A stretch of DNA of 32,727 nucleotides from Proteobacteria bacterium UBA1844. GTDB lineage: Bacteria > Pseudomonadota > Gammaproteobacteria > Steroidobacterales > Woeseiaceae. How positions within the stretch are numbered: position 1 is the stretch's first letter; each line of letters begins with the position of its first letter. The position numbers and the translations under genes are program-made. The notes beneath the pieces were generated by a model that saw only the letters and a list, made by a program, of their open reading frames with translations, was not told the DNA's origin and did no database searches. Location: positions 1-32,727 of the forward strand of contig DDIS01000017.1 of the NCBI GenBank assembly GCA_002338615.1, in the 5' to 3' direction. Shown piece by piece: positions 1 to 8,547 of this stretch.

Positions 1-134
1 GTCTTGCCGGCACCGTTCGGCCCCAGCAAAGCGAAAATCTCGCCGCGCTCGATCTCGAGATTGATATTTTTCAGCGCAGCGAAACCACCCGCGTAGGTCT
101 TGCTCAGGTTCTTGATCGACAGAATTGACGGCAT
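1..134 (-). CDS. ABC transporter ATP-binding protein (N-terminal fragment, runs off left edge)
   Basis: Only the first 44 or so residues are in the window. They read as the opening of an ABC ATPase: a short beta strand ([12 protein letters not shown]), a GG-x-x-AL turn, then a complete Walker A motif GPNGAGKT where the window ends. The spacing and the KTYxGGxxAL start resemble the YadG/CcmA group of ATPases that pair with ABC-2 type permeases, so export is more likely than import; this is inference from a short fragment. The ATG at 132-134 has no clear Shine-Dalgarno sequence. The gene lies 64 bases downstream of the csaA-like gene on the same strand and could belong to that transcript. Its permease partner would be outside the window. 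Confidence 0.8.
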   Translation of the reverse strand, partial: MPSILSIKNLSKTYAGGFAALKNINLEIERGEIFALLGPNGAGK

Positions 135-198
135 GTGAGGAATGTTACTTGATTAGTATTGCAGGTCGAGTCCATTTTTCGAGGCCGACCTTGTGATG

Positions 199-558
199 CT
201 ACGCAAGACGAGTCCCGAGCGGCACGTCCGCATCCGGAACGCACAGCACGACGGCGCCGTGTTCATCATGAAAACCCGTGACCAGGCATTCCGACATCAG
301 TGGCCCAATCTGCTTCTTCGGAAAATTGACCACGCCGACCACGAGGCGGCCCGGAAGATCTTCAACTGGGTAGTGTTCGGTGATCTGCGCACTTGACTTC
401 CGTACGCCGACTTCCGGTCCAAAATCAACCTCCAGAACATAGGCCGGCTTGCGCGCTTCGGGGAACTCCCGCGCGGCAGTGATTTTCCCGACCCGTATTT
501 CGACTTTTGTGAAGTCTTCCCAGCTGATCGAAGTCGCCGGTTTCGATGCCACATTCAT
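199..558 (-). CDS. csaA: CsaA-like tRNA-binding domain protein
   Basis: This 119-residue protein is a single OB-fold tRNA-binding domain of the EMAPII/Arc1p/MetRS C-terminal type. CsaA proteins of this size form homodimers, bind tRNA and have been linked to a chaperone role in protein export. Visible signatures are the opening [14 protein letters not shown] strand, [16 protein letters not shown], the KSSAQIT motif and the [11 protein letters not shown] loop, all in family order and over the full length. Its ATG (556-558) overlaps the TGA of the upstream desulfhydrase gene (ATGA, four bases), which implies translational coupling. A free tRNA-binding protein behind two D-amino-acid-type enzymes has no obvious pathway logic, so the coupling may only reflect co-expression. 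The family is certain; the cellular role is not. Confidence 0.88.
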   Translation of the reverse strand: MNVASKPATSISWEDFTKVEIRVGKITAAREFPEARKPAYVLEVDFGPEVGVRKSSAQITEHYPVEDLPGRLVVGVVNFPKKQIGPLMSECLVTGFHDEHGAVVLCVPDADVPLGTRLA

Positions 559-1583
559 GAACGTTCCGCCGTCGCAATCCCGGTCTCGAGCTGTAGCTGA
601 TCCGCGTAAGCGAATAATCCCACTGAGCCACCCGTGTGCAGGAATACCAGGTTTTGCGCGGCATTGTAGTGGCCGCGACGAACCAGGTCGATCATGCCTG
701 CGAGCGCCTTGCCACTGTACACGGGATCGAACAGCAAGCCCTCAAGTCGTGCGAGCATCACTACTGCCTCATTCATACCGTCAGTCGGAACGCCGTAACC
801 GGCACCAATATAGTCGCAATTCGCTGCGACATCGGTGCGCTGCACACAGCCGGGTGCGCCTACATATTCGGCCGTTGCCACTGCAAGGTCGAACACTTTT
901 TTCTCCTGTACACCCTGCGGCGCACTAACGCCGATACCGAGCAGCGGGATCGCACTTTGCATAGCCCGCAGGCCGACGATCAGGCCCGCGTGAGTGCCAG
1001 CACTGCCCGTTGCGCACACGAGCTCGTCGATTATGAGGCCACGCTCGTTCGCCTGTCCCAGCAGTTCCAGCGCGCAATTCACGTAGCCGAGCGCGCCAAC
1101 CTTGTCGGACGCGCCGCCCGCAACGATATAGGGCTTGTGGCCGTCGGCGGCCAGCCTCGCGGCATGGTCGTCCATGGCTGCATTGAAATCGGTCCCGGCC
1201 GGGTACTCGTGAATATTGGCGCCGAACAAATGATCCAGCAGGATATTGCCGGAATTCAGGTAGTTGTCGGTCGGCTTGGCTACCCGGTGTTCAAGCAGCA
1301 CCTCGCAACCCAAACCGAGTTTGCATGCCGCAGCGGCCGTTTGCCGCACATGGTTGGATTGCAGCGCGCCAACCGTCACGATCGTGTCCGCGCCCTGTTG
1401 CAGCGCGGCGGCCATCACGTATTCCAGCTTGCGCGTCTTGTTGCCGCCTGTCGCCAGCCCGGTGCAATCGTCGCGTTTTACGAATATCTGTGGCCCGCCA
1501 AGCTGTGCGCTGAGGCGCGGCAGGTGCTCGAGTGGCGTTGGCAGATGTGCCAGCGAAATGCGGGGAAACTTCGTGAGGAGCAT
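555..1583 (-). CDS. PLP-dependent D-cysteine desulfhydrase / ACC deaminase family enzyme
   Basis: The protein has 342 residues, full length for the fold type II PLP family that holds D-cysteine desulfhydrase (DcyD), ACC deaminase and L-cysteate sulfo-lyase (CuyA). The Schiff-base lysine is Lys49 in [11 protein letters not shown]. The phosphate and substrate loop reads [14 protein letters not shown]; the SNHVRQ version is typical of DcyD-like enzymes, while ACC deaminases more often have SNQTRQ. A conserved [11 protein letters not shown] segment lies near the C-terminus. The likely reaction is deamination with release of sulfide or another beta leaving group from a D- or sulfur-containing amino acid, giving pyruvate and ammonia. 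Exact substrate cannot be read from sequence. The start has a good ribosome site (AGGA, seven bases before ATG). It follows the racemase by 14 bases and overlaps csaA by four. Confidence 0.85.
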   Translation of the reverse strand: MLLTKFPRISLAHLPTPLEHLPRLSAQLGGPQIFVKRDDCTGLATGGNKTRKLEYVMAAALQQGADTIVTVGALQSNHVRQTAAAACKLGLGCEVLLEHRVAKPTDNYLNSGNILLDHLFGANIHEYPAGTDFNAAMDDHAARLAADGHKPYIVAGGASDKVGALGYVNCALELLGQANERGLIIDELVCATGSAGTHAGLIVGLRAMQSAIPLLGIGVSAPQGVQEKKVFDLAVATAEYVGAPGCVQRTDVAANCDYIGAGYGVPTDGMNEAVVMLARLEGLLFDPVYSGKALAGMIDLVRRGHYNAAQNLVFLHTGGSVGLFAYADQLQLETGIATAERS

Positions 1584-1597
1584 GGATGATTCCTTGG

Positions 1598-2323
1598 CTA
1601 TTTGATCAGTGGCTTACCTGGCAACGGAATTTCGCCACGCGCCAGAAGTACGCTGCGCCGGGCGAGTTCGTCAGTCGATGAAATGATCGGTACCGGCGGC
1701 TGGAGCCGGTCCAGCAACAGGGGTACTTCCGTACAGCCAAGTATTACCAGTTCGGCGCCACGAGTACAAAGTTCGCGAATGATTTCATGCACAGCTTCAG
1801 GCAGCCAATCGTCGCGTGCCCCGCTTTTCAGCGCATAAATCACTTTCATCAATAACTGCGACTCAGCCGTTGTCAGCTCGACTACTTCCTTGCCTTTCGC
1901 CGCCAGTGCCTGTTGGTATTTGCCGGTTGCGAGGCAGGCTGGCGTTGCAAGCACAGCAATCGAGTCGAGCCCGGCGGGTATCGCTTCGATACTGACCTCG
2001 ATAATGCTGAGCAGCGGAATGCTGACAGCGGCGCGGATATTGTCTTCGTAAGCCTGCGCTGTATTGCAGGGCATGACCAGAAAGTCGCAGCCCGCCTCTT
2101 GCAGTCTTTTCGCCATTGCAGCAAGTACGGGCCCGGGGTCCGCCCCCTGCCTGAAAATGGCGTCCTGACGATCCGGGACCGACGGGTTTTGATCAACGAT
2201 GAGATGTACATGATCCTGGTCGCGACTGGCCGGTGTCTCGGCGATGACCCGGGTCATGAAATCGACGGTCGCTTCGGGTCCGAGCCCGCCGAGAACGCCG
2301 ACGGTGAGGCTTTTACTGGTCAT
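1598..2323 (-). CDS. Aspartate/glutamate racemase family protein (RacD/YgeA-like)
   Basis: This is a cofactor-independent amino acid racemase of the Asp/Glu/hydantoin racemase superfamily. Counting from the chosen start (241 residues), the two catalytic cysteines of the two-base mechanism are Cys86 in MPCNTA and Cys197 in LGCTE. The N-terminal [11 protein letters not shown] loop and the VPDRQDAI segment are also family hallmarks. A longer reading frame begins at 2371, but the extra 16 residues precede the conserved [13 protein letters not shown] start, and an AAGGA sequence lies upstream of the ATG at 2321-2323, so the shorter start is preferred. It is the first gene of a likely three-gene operon with the desulfhydrase and csaA. 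Its product could feed a D-amino acid to the next enzyme, but the substrate (Asp, Glu or another) is not determined. Confidence 0.87.
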   Translation of the reverse strand: MTSKSLTVGVLGGLGPEATVDFMTRVIAETPASRDQDHVHLIVDQNPSVPDRQDAIFRQGADPGPVLAAMAKRLQEAGCDFLVMPCNTAQAYEDNIRAAVSIPLLSIIEVSIEAIPAGLDSIAVLATPACLATGKYQQALAAKGKEVVELTTAESQLLMKVIYALKSGARDDWLPEAVHEIIRELCTRGAELVILGCTEVPLLLDRLQPPVPIISSTDELARRSVLLARGEIPLPGKPLIK

Positions 2324-2375
2324 GCTGGAGTTTTTCCTTCGCGCCTGCAGTGCAGGCAGTTCTGGCTGCAAAGGA

Positions 2376-3617
2376 TTATTCTGCCGCGACGGGTCTTAGC
2401 GAGCCACCTTTATATTTGAGTGCCTGCGACGATTCGATATCCACTCGATTGCGCCCCGCGCGTTTTGAGCGGTACAAGGCACGGTCTGCACGGATCACGA
2501 TATCGCCAAGCCCGGTATCGTTTTTCGAAATGGTGGAAACACCAAAGCTCGCTGTCATGCGCAACTCTTTCTCGTCGACCTGCATGGGCGTCGATTCAAT
2601 GTCTGCGCAAAGACCTTCGGCGACTGCAATTGCATCGTGCAACTCCGTGCCCGGCAGGATCAATGCAAACTCCTCGCCGCCAACTCGCGCGATCGTATCG
2701 TCGGTGCGCCTGCCTGATTTGAGAATCGCCGAAAAATGTTGCAGTGCCCGATCACCCACTGCATGACCGTGTGCATCGTTGATGAATTTGAAGCGATCGA
2801 TGTCCGTCATGATGACCGACACGGGCCGACTGGAGCGGCGGGCCGAGGCATAGGCCACGGCGCCCTGCTCGCCAAAGCCGCGCCGGTTGAGCAGGCCGGT
2901 CAATTGATCGACGACCGCAATCTCTTTCATCTTCTCCGAGAGATCCGATGCCAGCATGAAGATGATGAACATGGACACGCCAATATAGCCGGCCGGCAGG
3001 GTCAGGAAGTTGAAGTGCTGGAACACAGCACGGTACTCATCGTTGCCCGCTGCGCCCTGGCGCAGAGCAAGCAAAGCGGCAATTACCTGCAGGACGCCAA
3101 ACAGAATCATCATGACCACGGCCGCATATTCCGCCGGCCGCACCGCTTCACGATAGCTCGCGACAATCGCCGCAGAAAGAAACAGGCTCAGCGCGGCTGC
3201 CGCGGGCACGAGTGCGGTGGAGATACCGACATGTGTAGTCACTACCGAGGTCCAGATTACGCCCGCGAAAACCACGCCGGCAGCGAGCCAGAGCTGGCCT
3301 GGTCGCAGCGAACATGCCGTGCGTTGACAATGCCCACGCACGCCCAGCGTAATCAGGATCATTGCCAGGGCATTGGTTGTCAGCCAGTAACTTTGGAAGT
3401 TCGGAAATTCAGCCCGTGCAAGTGTGGCCGTCCACTGGCAGGTAGCTGCCAGGAACGCGAGCGACCAGGTCAGCGTGAACGGCTTCTGCACCAAAGTTTT
3501 CCAGGCGATAAAAAATATCGTTGAAATCATGGCGCTGGTCAGAACCAGCACGATCAGTATGTAGAAGACAGGGGTACTCATAATCCACGCAGACGCCATC
3601 ACGAGCGACGTAATCAT
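2376..3617 (-). CDS. Membrane-bound diguanylate cyclase (seven helices plus GGDEF domain)
   Basis: The 413-residue protein has about seven hydrophobic segments in residues 14-225, then a GGDEF domain from about residue 233 to 395. The active-site loop is GGEEF (313-317), a catalytically competent variant. The product-binding inhibitory site RxxD is present as Arg304-Thr-Asp-Asp307, five residues before the loop, so the enzyme is predicted to make cyclic di-GMP from two GTP with feedback inhibition. The substrate-binding motif DIDRFKFINDAHGHAVGD is intact. The membrane part matches no sensor domain I can name. Start choice is weak: ATG at 3617 has AGG four bases upstream; ATGs at 3599 and 3581 are alternatives. 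It sits 65 bases after modC and 52 bases before the racemase on the same strand, so shared transcription is possible. Confidence 0.9.
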   Translation of the reverse strand: MITSLVMASAWIMSTPVFYILIVLVLTSAMISTIFFIAWKTLVQKPFTLTWSLAFLAATCQWTATLARAEFPNFQSYWLTTNALAMILITLGVRGHCQRTACSLRPGQLWLAAGVVFAGVIWTSVVTTHVGISTALVPAAAALSLFLSAAIVASYREAVRPAEYAAVVMMILFGVLQVIAALLALRQGAAGNDEYRAVFQHFNFLTLPAGYIGVSMFIIFMLASDLSEKMKEIAVVDQLTGLLNRRGFGEQGAVAYASARRSSRPVSVIMTDIDRFKFINDAHGHAVGDRALQHFSAILKSGRRTDDTIARVGGEEFALILPGTELHDAIAVAEGLCADIESTPMQVDEKELRMTASFGVSTISKNDTGLGDIVIRADRALYRSKRAGRNRVDIESSQALKYKGGSLRPVAAE

Positions 3618-3682
3618 TATGCCTGTGCCGATTCGGTGGGGTCACGACTAAACGCACAGTTCTCTTTTTTTCCCGTGCCTTA

Positions 3683-4789
3683 TTAGCTACGGCGCACCGA
3701 AACTGATTTGAGCTGCGCAATCACGAGTGCACCCGGATGCAAGTTCAGGTGCGCCGCCGAACGACGCGTAATCCTGGCAAGCATGCTGTCTTCACCCGTT
3801 TTGAGATGAACGAGCACCGAGCTCGAAGAATCCTGGTTGATTGCAATCACTTCTGCGGCCAGCCTGTTAAGGATCGAGGTCTGCCCGGACGATTCGTCAC
3901 AAATGCTGATGTCGTTCGCCCGCACACGCACCCGTACAACGCTGCCGATCGCATACCGTGCCGGCGCCTGCAACACACCGCCTGAAAATTCGAGCCGCGA
4001 CAAGTCGTACTCGGCGTCATAAGACACAACACGCGCCATGATAACAGCGCCTGCCTCGGCTCCGCCCAACACCGGCAGATCGGTTCGCATCAATACGGAC
4101 TGTAAATCACCTGTCGCCAGTGCCGTGCCACCTTGCATGACGAGCAACTGGTCGCATAACTGGCAGATCTCATCGATGTTGTGACTGACGTAGACGAGCG
4201 GCACCGTCAGCTCCGCGTGCAAGCGCTCGATAAACGGCAGCAGTTCGTCTTTGCGCCCGGCATCGAGGGACGCAAGCGGCTCATCCATGAGTATCAAGCG
4301 CGGCGCAGAGAGTAGCGCTCGCCCGATAGCCACGCGTTGCGCCTCACCACCCGACAAACCGTTGGTCCGCCTCGATAGCAGCGAGCCGAGGCCCAGCAAA
4401 TCAATAATATGTTCCTGGTCCGTGGCGATACTGCTTCGGGCATTCTTTTCGACACGCCTTTTGCCGTATTCAAGATTTCCACGTACATCCAGGTGCGGAA
4501 AAAGACGCGGCTCCTGAAACACGTAGGCGATCGCGCGATGATGCGGCGCGCGACGGACTCTCGCCGCCGAGTCCTCCCAGATATCCCGGTCGACTTTGAG
4601 GTACGCCGCAGATGGCGAGGCGAGACCTGCCATGCAGCGCAGCAGGCTGGTCTTGCCGGAGCCCGACGGCCCGAATACGCCCGTGATTCCCTGCAGCGCG
4701 AAACGCCCCTCAATGTCCAGCGTGAAGCCGGCCTGTTCAACCAGGTAGCGAAACTCGATCGATGGCGGTGTACTGGCTGCCGCACTCAT
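3683..4789 (-). CDS. modC: Molybdate ABC transporter ATP-binding protein ModC
   Basis: ModC energises high-affinity molybdate import at the inner membrane. The 368 residues show Walker A GPSGSGKT (40-47), a Q-loop at FQEPRLFPHL (from 91), the ABC signature LSGGE (145-149), Walker B LILMDEP (165-171) and the H-loop histidine in YVSHNIDE. The C-terminal third is a Mop/TOBE molybdate-binding domain (about 290-360, VRVRANDISIC onward). This is the usual ModC architecture and length. Its ATG overlaps the modB stop by four bases (4786-4789), so the two are translationally coupled. Gene order modA-modB-modC is canonical. No modE regulator is in the window. Confidence 0.95.
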   Translation of the reverse strand: MSAAASTPPSIEFRYLVEQAGFTLDIEGRFALQGITGVFGPSGSGKTSLLRCMAGLASPSAAYLKVDRDIWEDSAARVRRAPHHRAIAYVFQEPRLFPHLDVRGNLEYGKRRVEKNARSSIATDQEHIIDLLGLGSLLSRRTNGLSGGEAQRVAIGRALLSAPRLILMDEPLASLDAGRKDELLPFIERLHAELTVPLVYVSHNIDEICQLCDQLLVMQGGTALATGDLQSVLMRTDLPVLGGAEAGAVIMARVVSYDAEYDLSRLEFSGGVLQAPARYAIGSVVRVRVRANDISICDESSGQTSILNRLAAEVIAINQDSSSSVLVHLKTGEDSMLARITRRSAAHLNLHPGALVIAQLKSVSVRRS

Positions 4790-5478
4790 CGATGGTGCCA
4801 GCGGCGATGCACGAGATACATCATGAGCAAAACGACAAACGCAGCAACCAGCAGCACCGCGGACAAGCGATGCGCGGCACCGTAGTCGAGTGCTTCCACA
4901 TGATCAAAGATGGCGATGGATATGACGCGTGTCTCGCCCGGGATATTGCCGCCGACCATCAGGACGACGCCGAACTCGCCGAGTGTATGCGCAAAGCTCA
5001 ATACACTCGCGGTCAGAAAACCGGGCACCGCCATCGGTACGACCACCGACATGAAAGCATCGACGCTCGATGCGCCCAGGGTTCGCGCTGCTTCGACTTC
5101 CCGTCTGCCCAGTAATTCGAACGCGCTTTGCAAAGGCTGTACCGCAAACGGCAGGCTGTAAACACAAGAGGCGATAACCAGTCCGGCGAAGGAAAATGTC
5201 AGCGTGCTGCCGGTCAGTTCCACCCACCAGGCGCCGATGGTGCCATGCGGTCCCAACAGGACCAGCATATAAAAGCCAAGCACCGTTGGTGGCAGGACAA
5301 TCGGCAGAGCAACAAACGCCTGCATGAACGGCTTCATGGCACCGCGACTGTTCGCGAGCCACCACGCGAGCGGTGTTGCGATGGCGAGCAATATCACGGT
5401 GGTCACCGCTGCCAGTTGCATCGATAACAGCAGGGGGCCGGAATTCAAGTCGAGAGATTGAGAGATCGCGTCGATCAA
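4786..5478 (-). CDS. modB: Molybdate ABC transporter permease ModB
   Basis: This 230-residue integral membrane protein is the channel-forming subunit of the molybdate importer, at the usual ModB length. It has five or six hydrophobic helices, starting with LSMQLAAVTTVILLAIATPL near residue 18. A cytoplasmic coupling loop of the EAA type is visible as EVEAARTLGASSVDAF, the site where ModC docks. PIVLPPTVLGFYML and GEFGVVLMVGGNIPGETR are characteristic of ModB and the related CysT/PstC permeases. The gene overlaps modA upstream (5475-5478) and modC downstream (4786-4789), each by four bases, indicating a single polycistronic message. A sulfate or tungstate permease is less likely given the Mop domain in modC. 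Confidence 0.95.
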   Translation of the reverse strand: MIDAISQSLDLNSGPLLLSMQLAAVTTVILLAIATPLAWWLANSRGAMKPFMQAFVALPIVLPPTVLGFYMLVLLGPHGTIGAWWVELTGSTLTFSFAGLVIASCVYSLPFAVQPLQSAFELLGRREVEAARTLGASSVDAFMSVVVPMAVPGFLTASVLSFAHTLGEFGVVLMVGGNIPGETRVISIAIFDHVEALDYGAAHRLSAVLLVAAFVVLLMMYLVHRRWHHR

Positions 5479-6248
5479 GTCGACTCGCCCTCGAGTGCAT
5501 AACCCGCTTTGACAATCGTTGCGCGCCCCGCCGGGCTTTTCAGATACTGCAAGAAGGCGCGCGCTGCTTCATTGTCACTGGCGCGCAGCAACAATACTGC
5601 TTGCTGGCGAATCGGCGCATGGCTGTTCGCTGGAACTGGCTGCACACAAGTTGCGGCGGGCAATGTCGGCATCGACAACTGCGCTGCCGCGACGAAACCC
5701 AGGTTCGCACCGCCGCGTGCGGCAAACTGCAACGTCTGCGCGATGTTTTCGCCCATAACCAGGTTAGCTTGCAGGCGATCCCAGAGGCCGACCGACCTCA
5801 GATATTGTTCGGCGGCCAGGCCATACGGCGCAAGTCGCGGGTTGGCGATCGCGAGTTTCGCGTTGCCCATTGCCCCAAGTTCATCGAAGCAGTTCTTGCC
5901 CTCGTATTGCGGATTCCTCGACCAGAGTACGAGCTGGCCCAGCGCGTACGTAAAGCGGCTGCCGGCGACGGCGTGACCTTGCAGTTCGAGGTCCCGAGGC
6001 CGTTCAAGGTCGGCCGAGAGGAACACATCGAAAGGCGCGCCGTTAATGATCTGGGCATACAGGCTGCCGGTCGAGCCGGCTACAACGCGAACGTCATGCT
6101 TGCTGGTGGCGATGAATTCCTGCACGAGCGTGCGGGTCGCGGGTGCGAAATTGCTGGCGACTGCAACGACAGCCTCACCGGCGTACACCACCTGGCCCAG
6201 GCCTGCACAGGCAACAAGGATCAAGCTGCGAGCAATGTTCATAACCAT
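5475..6248 (-). CDS. modA: Periplasmic molybdate-binding protein ModA
   Basis: ModA captures molybdate in the periplasm and delivers it to ModB/ModC. The 257-residue protein starts with a Sec signal peptide (hydrophobic core RSLILVACAGLGQVV, likely cleaved near residue 23-24). The mature part shows the binding-protein pattern VAVASNFAPATRTL, the oxyanion-binding GSTGSLYAQI, and GAPFDVFLSAD, all standard ModA landmarks; the C-terminal SPAGRATIVKAGYAL is also typical. The ATG at 6246-6248 is preceded by GAGGG at a good distance, supporting this start over the second ATG two codons later. It heads the mod operon. The 118 bases upstream, after glcB, should hold its promoter; I see no clear ModE operator or Moco riboswitch there. 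Confidence 0.94.
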   Translation of the reverse strand: MVMNIARSLILVACAGLGQVVYAGEAVVAVASNFAPATRTLVQEFIATSKHDVRVVAGSTGSLYAQIINGAPFDVFLSADLERPRDLELQGHAVAGSRFTYALGQLVLWSRNPQYEGKNCFDELGAMGNAKLAIANPRLAPYGLAAEQYLRSVGLWDRLQANLVMGENIAQTLQFAARGGANLGFVAAAQLSMPTLPAATCVQPVPANSHAPIRQQAVLLLRASDNEAARAFLQYLKSPAGRATIVKAGYALEGEST

Positions 6249-6340
6249 TGACGACCCTCGAAACGATTCTGTGAGTCTGCCCGCAAGGCCGAGGCCTGTA
6301 AACGCAAGGATGGAATTTGCCGGCGGAGAGCATCGTGCCA

Positions 6341-6356
6341 GCGACGCAGTCGTCGC
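6341..6356 (-). terminator. Short hairpin between glcB and modA
   Basis: A perfect six-base stem, GCGACG and CGTCGC, flanks a four-base loop (CAGT). It starts 10 bases past the glcB stop codon on the transcribed strand. There is no U-run, so it is at best a weak terminator or a 3'-end stabiliser of the aceA-glcB message. Position is the main argument. Confidence 0.3.
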
Positions 6357-6366
6357 GCGACCTCGT

Positions 6367-8547
6367 TTAAGTACTCTTGAGCCTCAGCCTGTATTCGTGC
6401 AGTAGTGGCTCGGTGTAGCCATTCGGTTGATTGATGCCCTTGAAAACCAGGTCGCAGGCGGCTCGATACGCGATGCTGCTCGTCACGTGAGGGCACATGG
6501 GCTGGTAATTCGGGTCAGCAGCGTTCTGGTCGTCCACAACTTTTGCCATGCGCTCGAAGGTGGCTGCGACCTGCTCCCGGGTGGTCACGCCATGCAACAA
6601 CCAGTTGGCAATATGCTGGCTGGAAATTCGCAAGGTTGCGCGATCTTCCATCAAACCGACGTGATTGATATCCGGCACCTTGGAGCAACCGATCCCTTGG
6701 TCAATCCAGCGAACGACGTAGCCGAGGATACCTTGCACGTTGTTGTCGAGCTCGGACTGAACCTCGCTTGCGGAAAGGCCCGACGGGTCACCCAAAGGTG
6801 GCGTGAGGATGGCGTCGAGGCTTGCGAGTGGCCGCTTCGCCAGTTCGGCCTGTCGTGCCTGCACATCGACTGCGTGGTAGTGCATCGCGTGCAGTGTTGC
6901 GGCTGTTGGTGACGGCACCCACGCACAGTTTGCGCCTGCCTCGGGGTGCGCCTGCTTGCTGTCCATCATCTGCTTCATTTCGTCCGGTTTCGGCCACATG
7001 CCCTTGCCGATCTGGGCTTTACCCGGCAAGCCGCAGCGGATGCCGATGTCGACGTTCCAGTCTTCATACGCGGCGATCCAGGGCTGCTCCTTGATCGCCT
7101 CTTTACGGAGCACGGGCCCCGCCTGCATGCTGGTGTGAATTTCGTCACCGGTACGATCGAGAAAGCCGGTATTGATGAACACAATCCGCTCGCGAACCGC
7201 ATGGATGCACGCCGCGAGATTCACGGTAGTACGGCGTTCTTCATCCATGACACCCACTTTGATCGTGTTTTGGGGCAGGTCCAGCACGTCCTCCACCATG
7301 CCGAACATGCGGCTGGTAAATATGGCTTCACCAACGCCGTGCATCTTCGGTTTGACAATATAGACACTGCCCGTGCGGCTATTCGGCAAGCTGCCTGTCG
7401 ATTTACGTTTTGCTATCGCACAAGCCGTCGTGACGATTGCATCCAGCATGCCCTCGAATACATTTTTCCCATCAGCATCCTGCACGGCACTATTGGTCAT
7501 CAGGTGACCTACATTGCGCACCAGCATCAGGCTACGTCCCGGCAGCACATACTCGCCGCCGTCTGCGCCGGTGTAGGCACGATCGGCGTTCAGGGTTCGC
7601 TTGCACCGTTTGCCATTCTTCTCGAAGCGGGTTTCGAGGTCGCCCTGCATCAACCCGAGCCAGTTCCGATACACCAGAACCTTGTCTGCGGCATCGACTG
7701 CGGCAACTGAATCCTCGCAGTCCTGGATGGTGGTTACCGCGGCTTCGAGCACTACATCGGCGAGATTTGCACCCGCAGTCCGGCCCACGGGGTGCGTTGG
7801 ATCGATCTGCAGCTCAACATGCAGGCCGTGGTTCTGCAGCAAATACGCTTGCTGCGTAGCGCCCGACCGATAAGCCACAAATTGTTCGGGCCGGCGGAGC
7901 GAGACTTCGCGGCCGTCTCTGAGTGTCGCGACAAATCGCGCCGGTTTACCGTCGACGATCGCGTAGGCAGCGACGTCGGCATGGCTCGCGGCATGCAACG
8001 GGCAGCTGCGATCCAGGAAGCCGGCTGCGTAAGAAATAACAGCCGCGCCGCGACCGGGGTTATACGAACCGCTGCGCTCCTTGCCGTCCTTCTCATCGAT
8101 GACATCGGTGCCATACAGCGCATCGTACAGGCTACCCCAGCGCGCGTTGCAGGCGTTCAGCGCGAAGCGCGCGTTGTTGACCGGCACAACGAGCTGCGGA
8201 CCGGCAATGGTCGCAATCTCCGGGTCGACGTTTTGCGTTGAAATCTGAAATGGGGCGGGCGCGTCTTCCAGGTAGCCAATTGACTTCAGGAATGCAAGGT
8301 ATTCGCCATGGTCCCAGGAAGGGCCACGGCCGGCGTGCCAGGCATCAATTTGCTGTTGCAGTTCATCGCGATGCGCGAGCAAATCGCGATTGATCGGCGT
8401 GAGCTCTTTGACTATTCCGGCGACGCCTTGCCAAAAGTCGCTCGAATCCAGGTTGATTCCTGGCAACAACTCGTCTTCGATGAAGCGGAAAAACCGTGCA
8501 TCAATGCTGAGGCCCGCACGATGTTCGCGCGTGCTCTCAGGCGACAA
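6367..8547 (-). CDS. glcB: Malate synthase G
   Basis: Malate synthase G condenses glyoxylate with acetyl-CoA to malate, the second step of the glyoxylate shunt. The product matches the family end to end: the N-terminal [18 protein letters not shown], the [13 protein letters not shown] region, the KPKMHG segment, [11 protein letters not shown] of the catalytic barrel, and NYQPMCPHV near the C-terminus. The reading frame is open from an ATG at 8598, but that start lies 62 bases inside aceA and adds 17 non-homologous residues. A TTG at 8545-8547 has a GAGGA sequence eight bases upstream and gives 726 residues, close to the E. coli length, so I prefer it. That start overlaps the aceA stop by 11 bases, suggesting coupled translation. 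Confidence 0.95.
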   Translation of the reverse strand: MSPESTREHRAGLSIDARFFRFIEDELLPGINLDSSDFWQGVAGIVKELTPINRDLLAHRDELQQQIDAWHAGRGPSWDHGEYLAFLKSIGYLEDAPAPFQISTQNVDPEIATIAGPQLVVPVNNARFALNACNARWGSLYDALYGTDVIDEKDGKERSGSYNPGRGAAVISYAAGFLDRSCPLHAASHADVAAYAIVDGKPARFVATLRDGREVSLRRPEQFVAYRSGATQQAYLLQNHGLHVELQIDPTHPVGRTAGANLADVVLEAAVTTIQDCEDSVAAVDAADKVLVYRNWLGLMQGDLETRFEKNGKRCKRTLNADRAYTGADGGEYVLPGRSLMLVRNVGHLMTNSAVQDADGKNVFEGMLDAIVTTACAIAKRKSTGSLPNSRTGSVYIVKPKMHGVGEAIFTSRMFGMVEDVLDLPQNTIKVGVMDEERRTTVNLAACIHAVRERIVFINTGFLDRTGDEIHTSMQAGPVLRKEAIKEQPWIAAYEDWNVDIGIRCGLPGKAQIGKGMWPKPDEMKQMMDSKQAHPEAGANCAWVPSPTAATLHAMHYHAVDVQARQAELAKRPLASLDAILTPPLGDPSGLSASEVQSELDNNVQGILGYVVRWIDQGIGCSKVPDINHVGLMEDRATLRISSQHIANWLLHGVTTREQVAATFERMAKVVDDQNAADPNYQPMCPHVTSSIAYRAACDLVFKGINQPNGYTEPLLHEYRLRLKST

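Noticed and set aside
636..1589. 317-codon open frame on the plus strand opposite the desulfhydrase
   Set aside because: It is an antisense shadow of a well-conserved gene in high-GC DNA; the translation matches no family and has no ribosome site.
3618..3682. Run of T residues after modC as a terminator
   Set aside because: The T-run is on the plus strand; on the transcribed minus-strand message it is an A-run with no stem before it.
6249..6366. ModE operator or molybdenum cofactor riboswitch ahead of modA
   Set aside because: I found no ModE-like palindrome and too little space for a Moco riboswitch fold.
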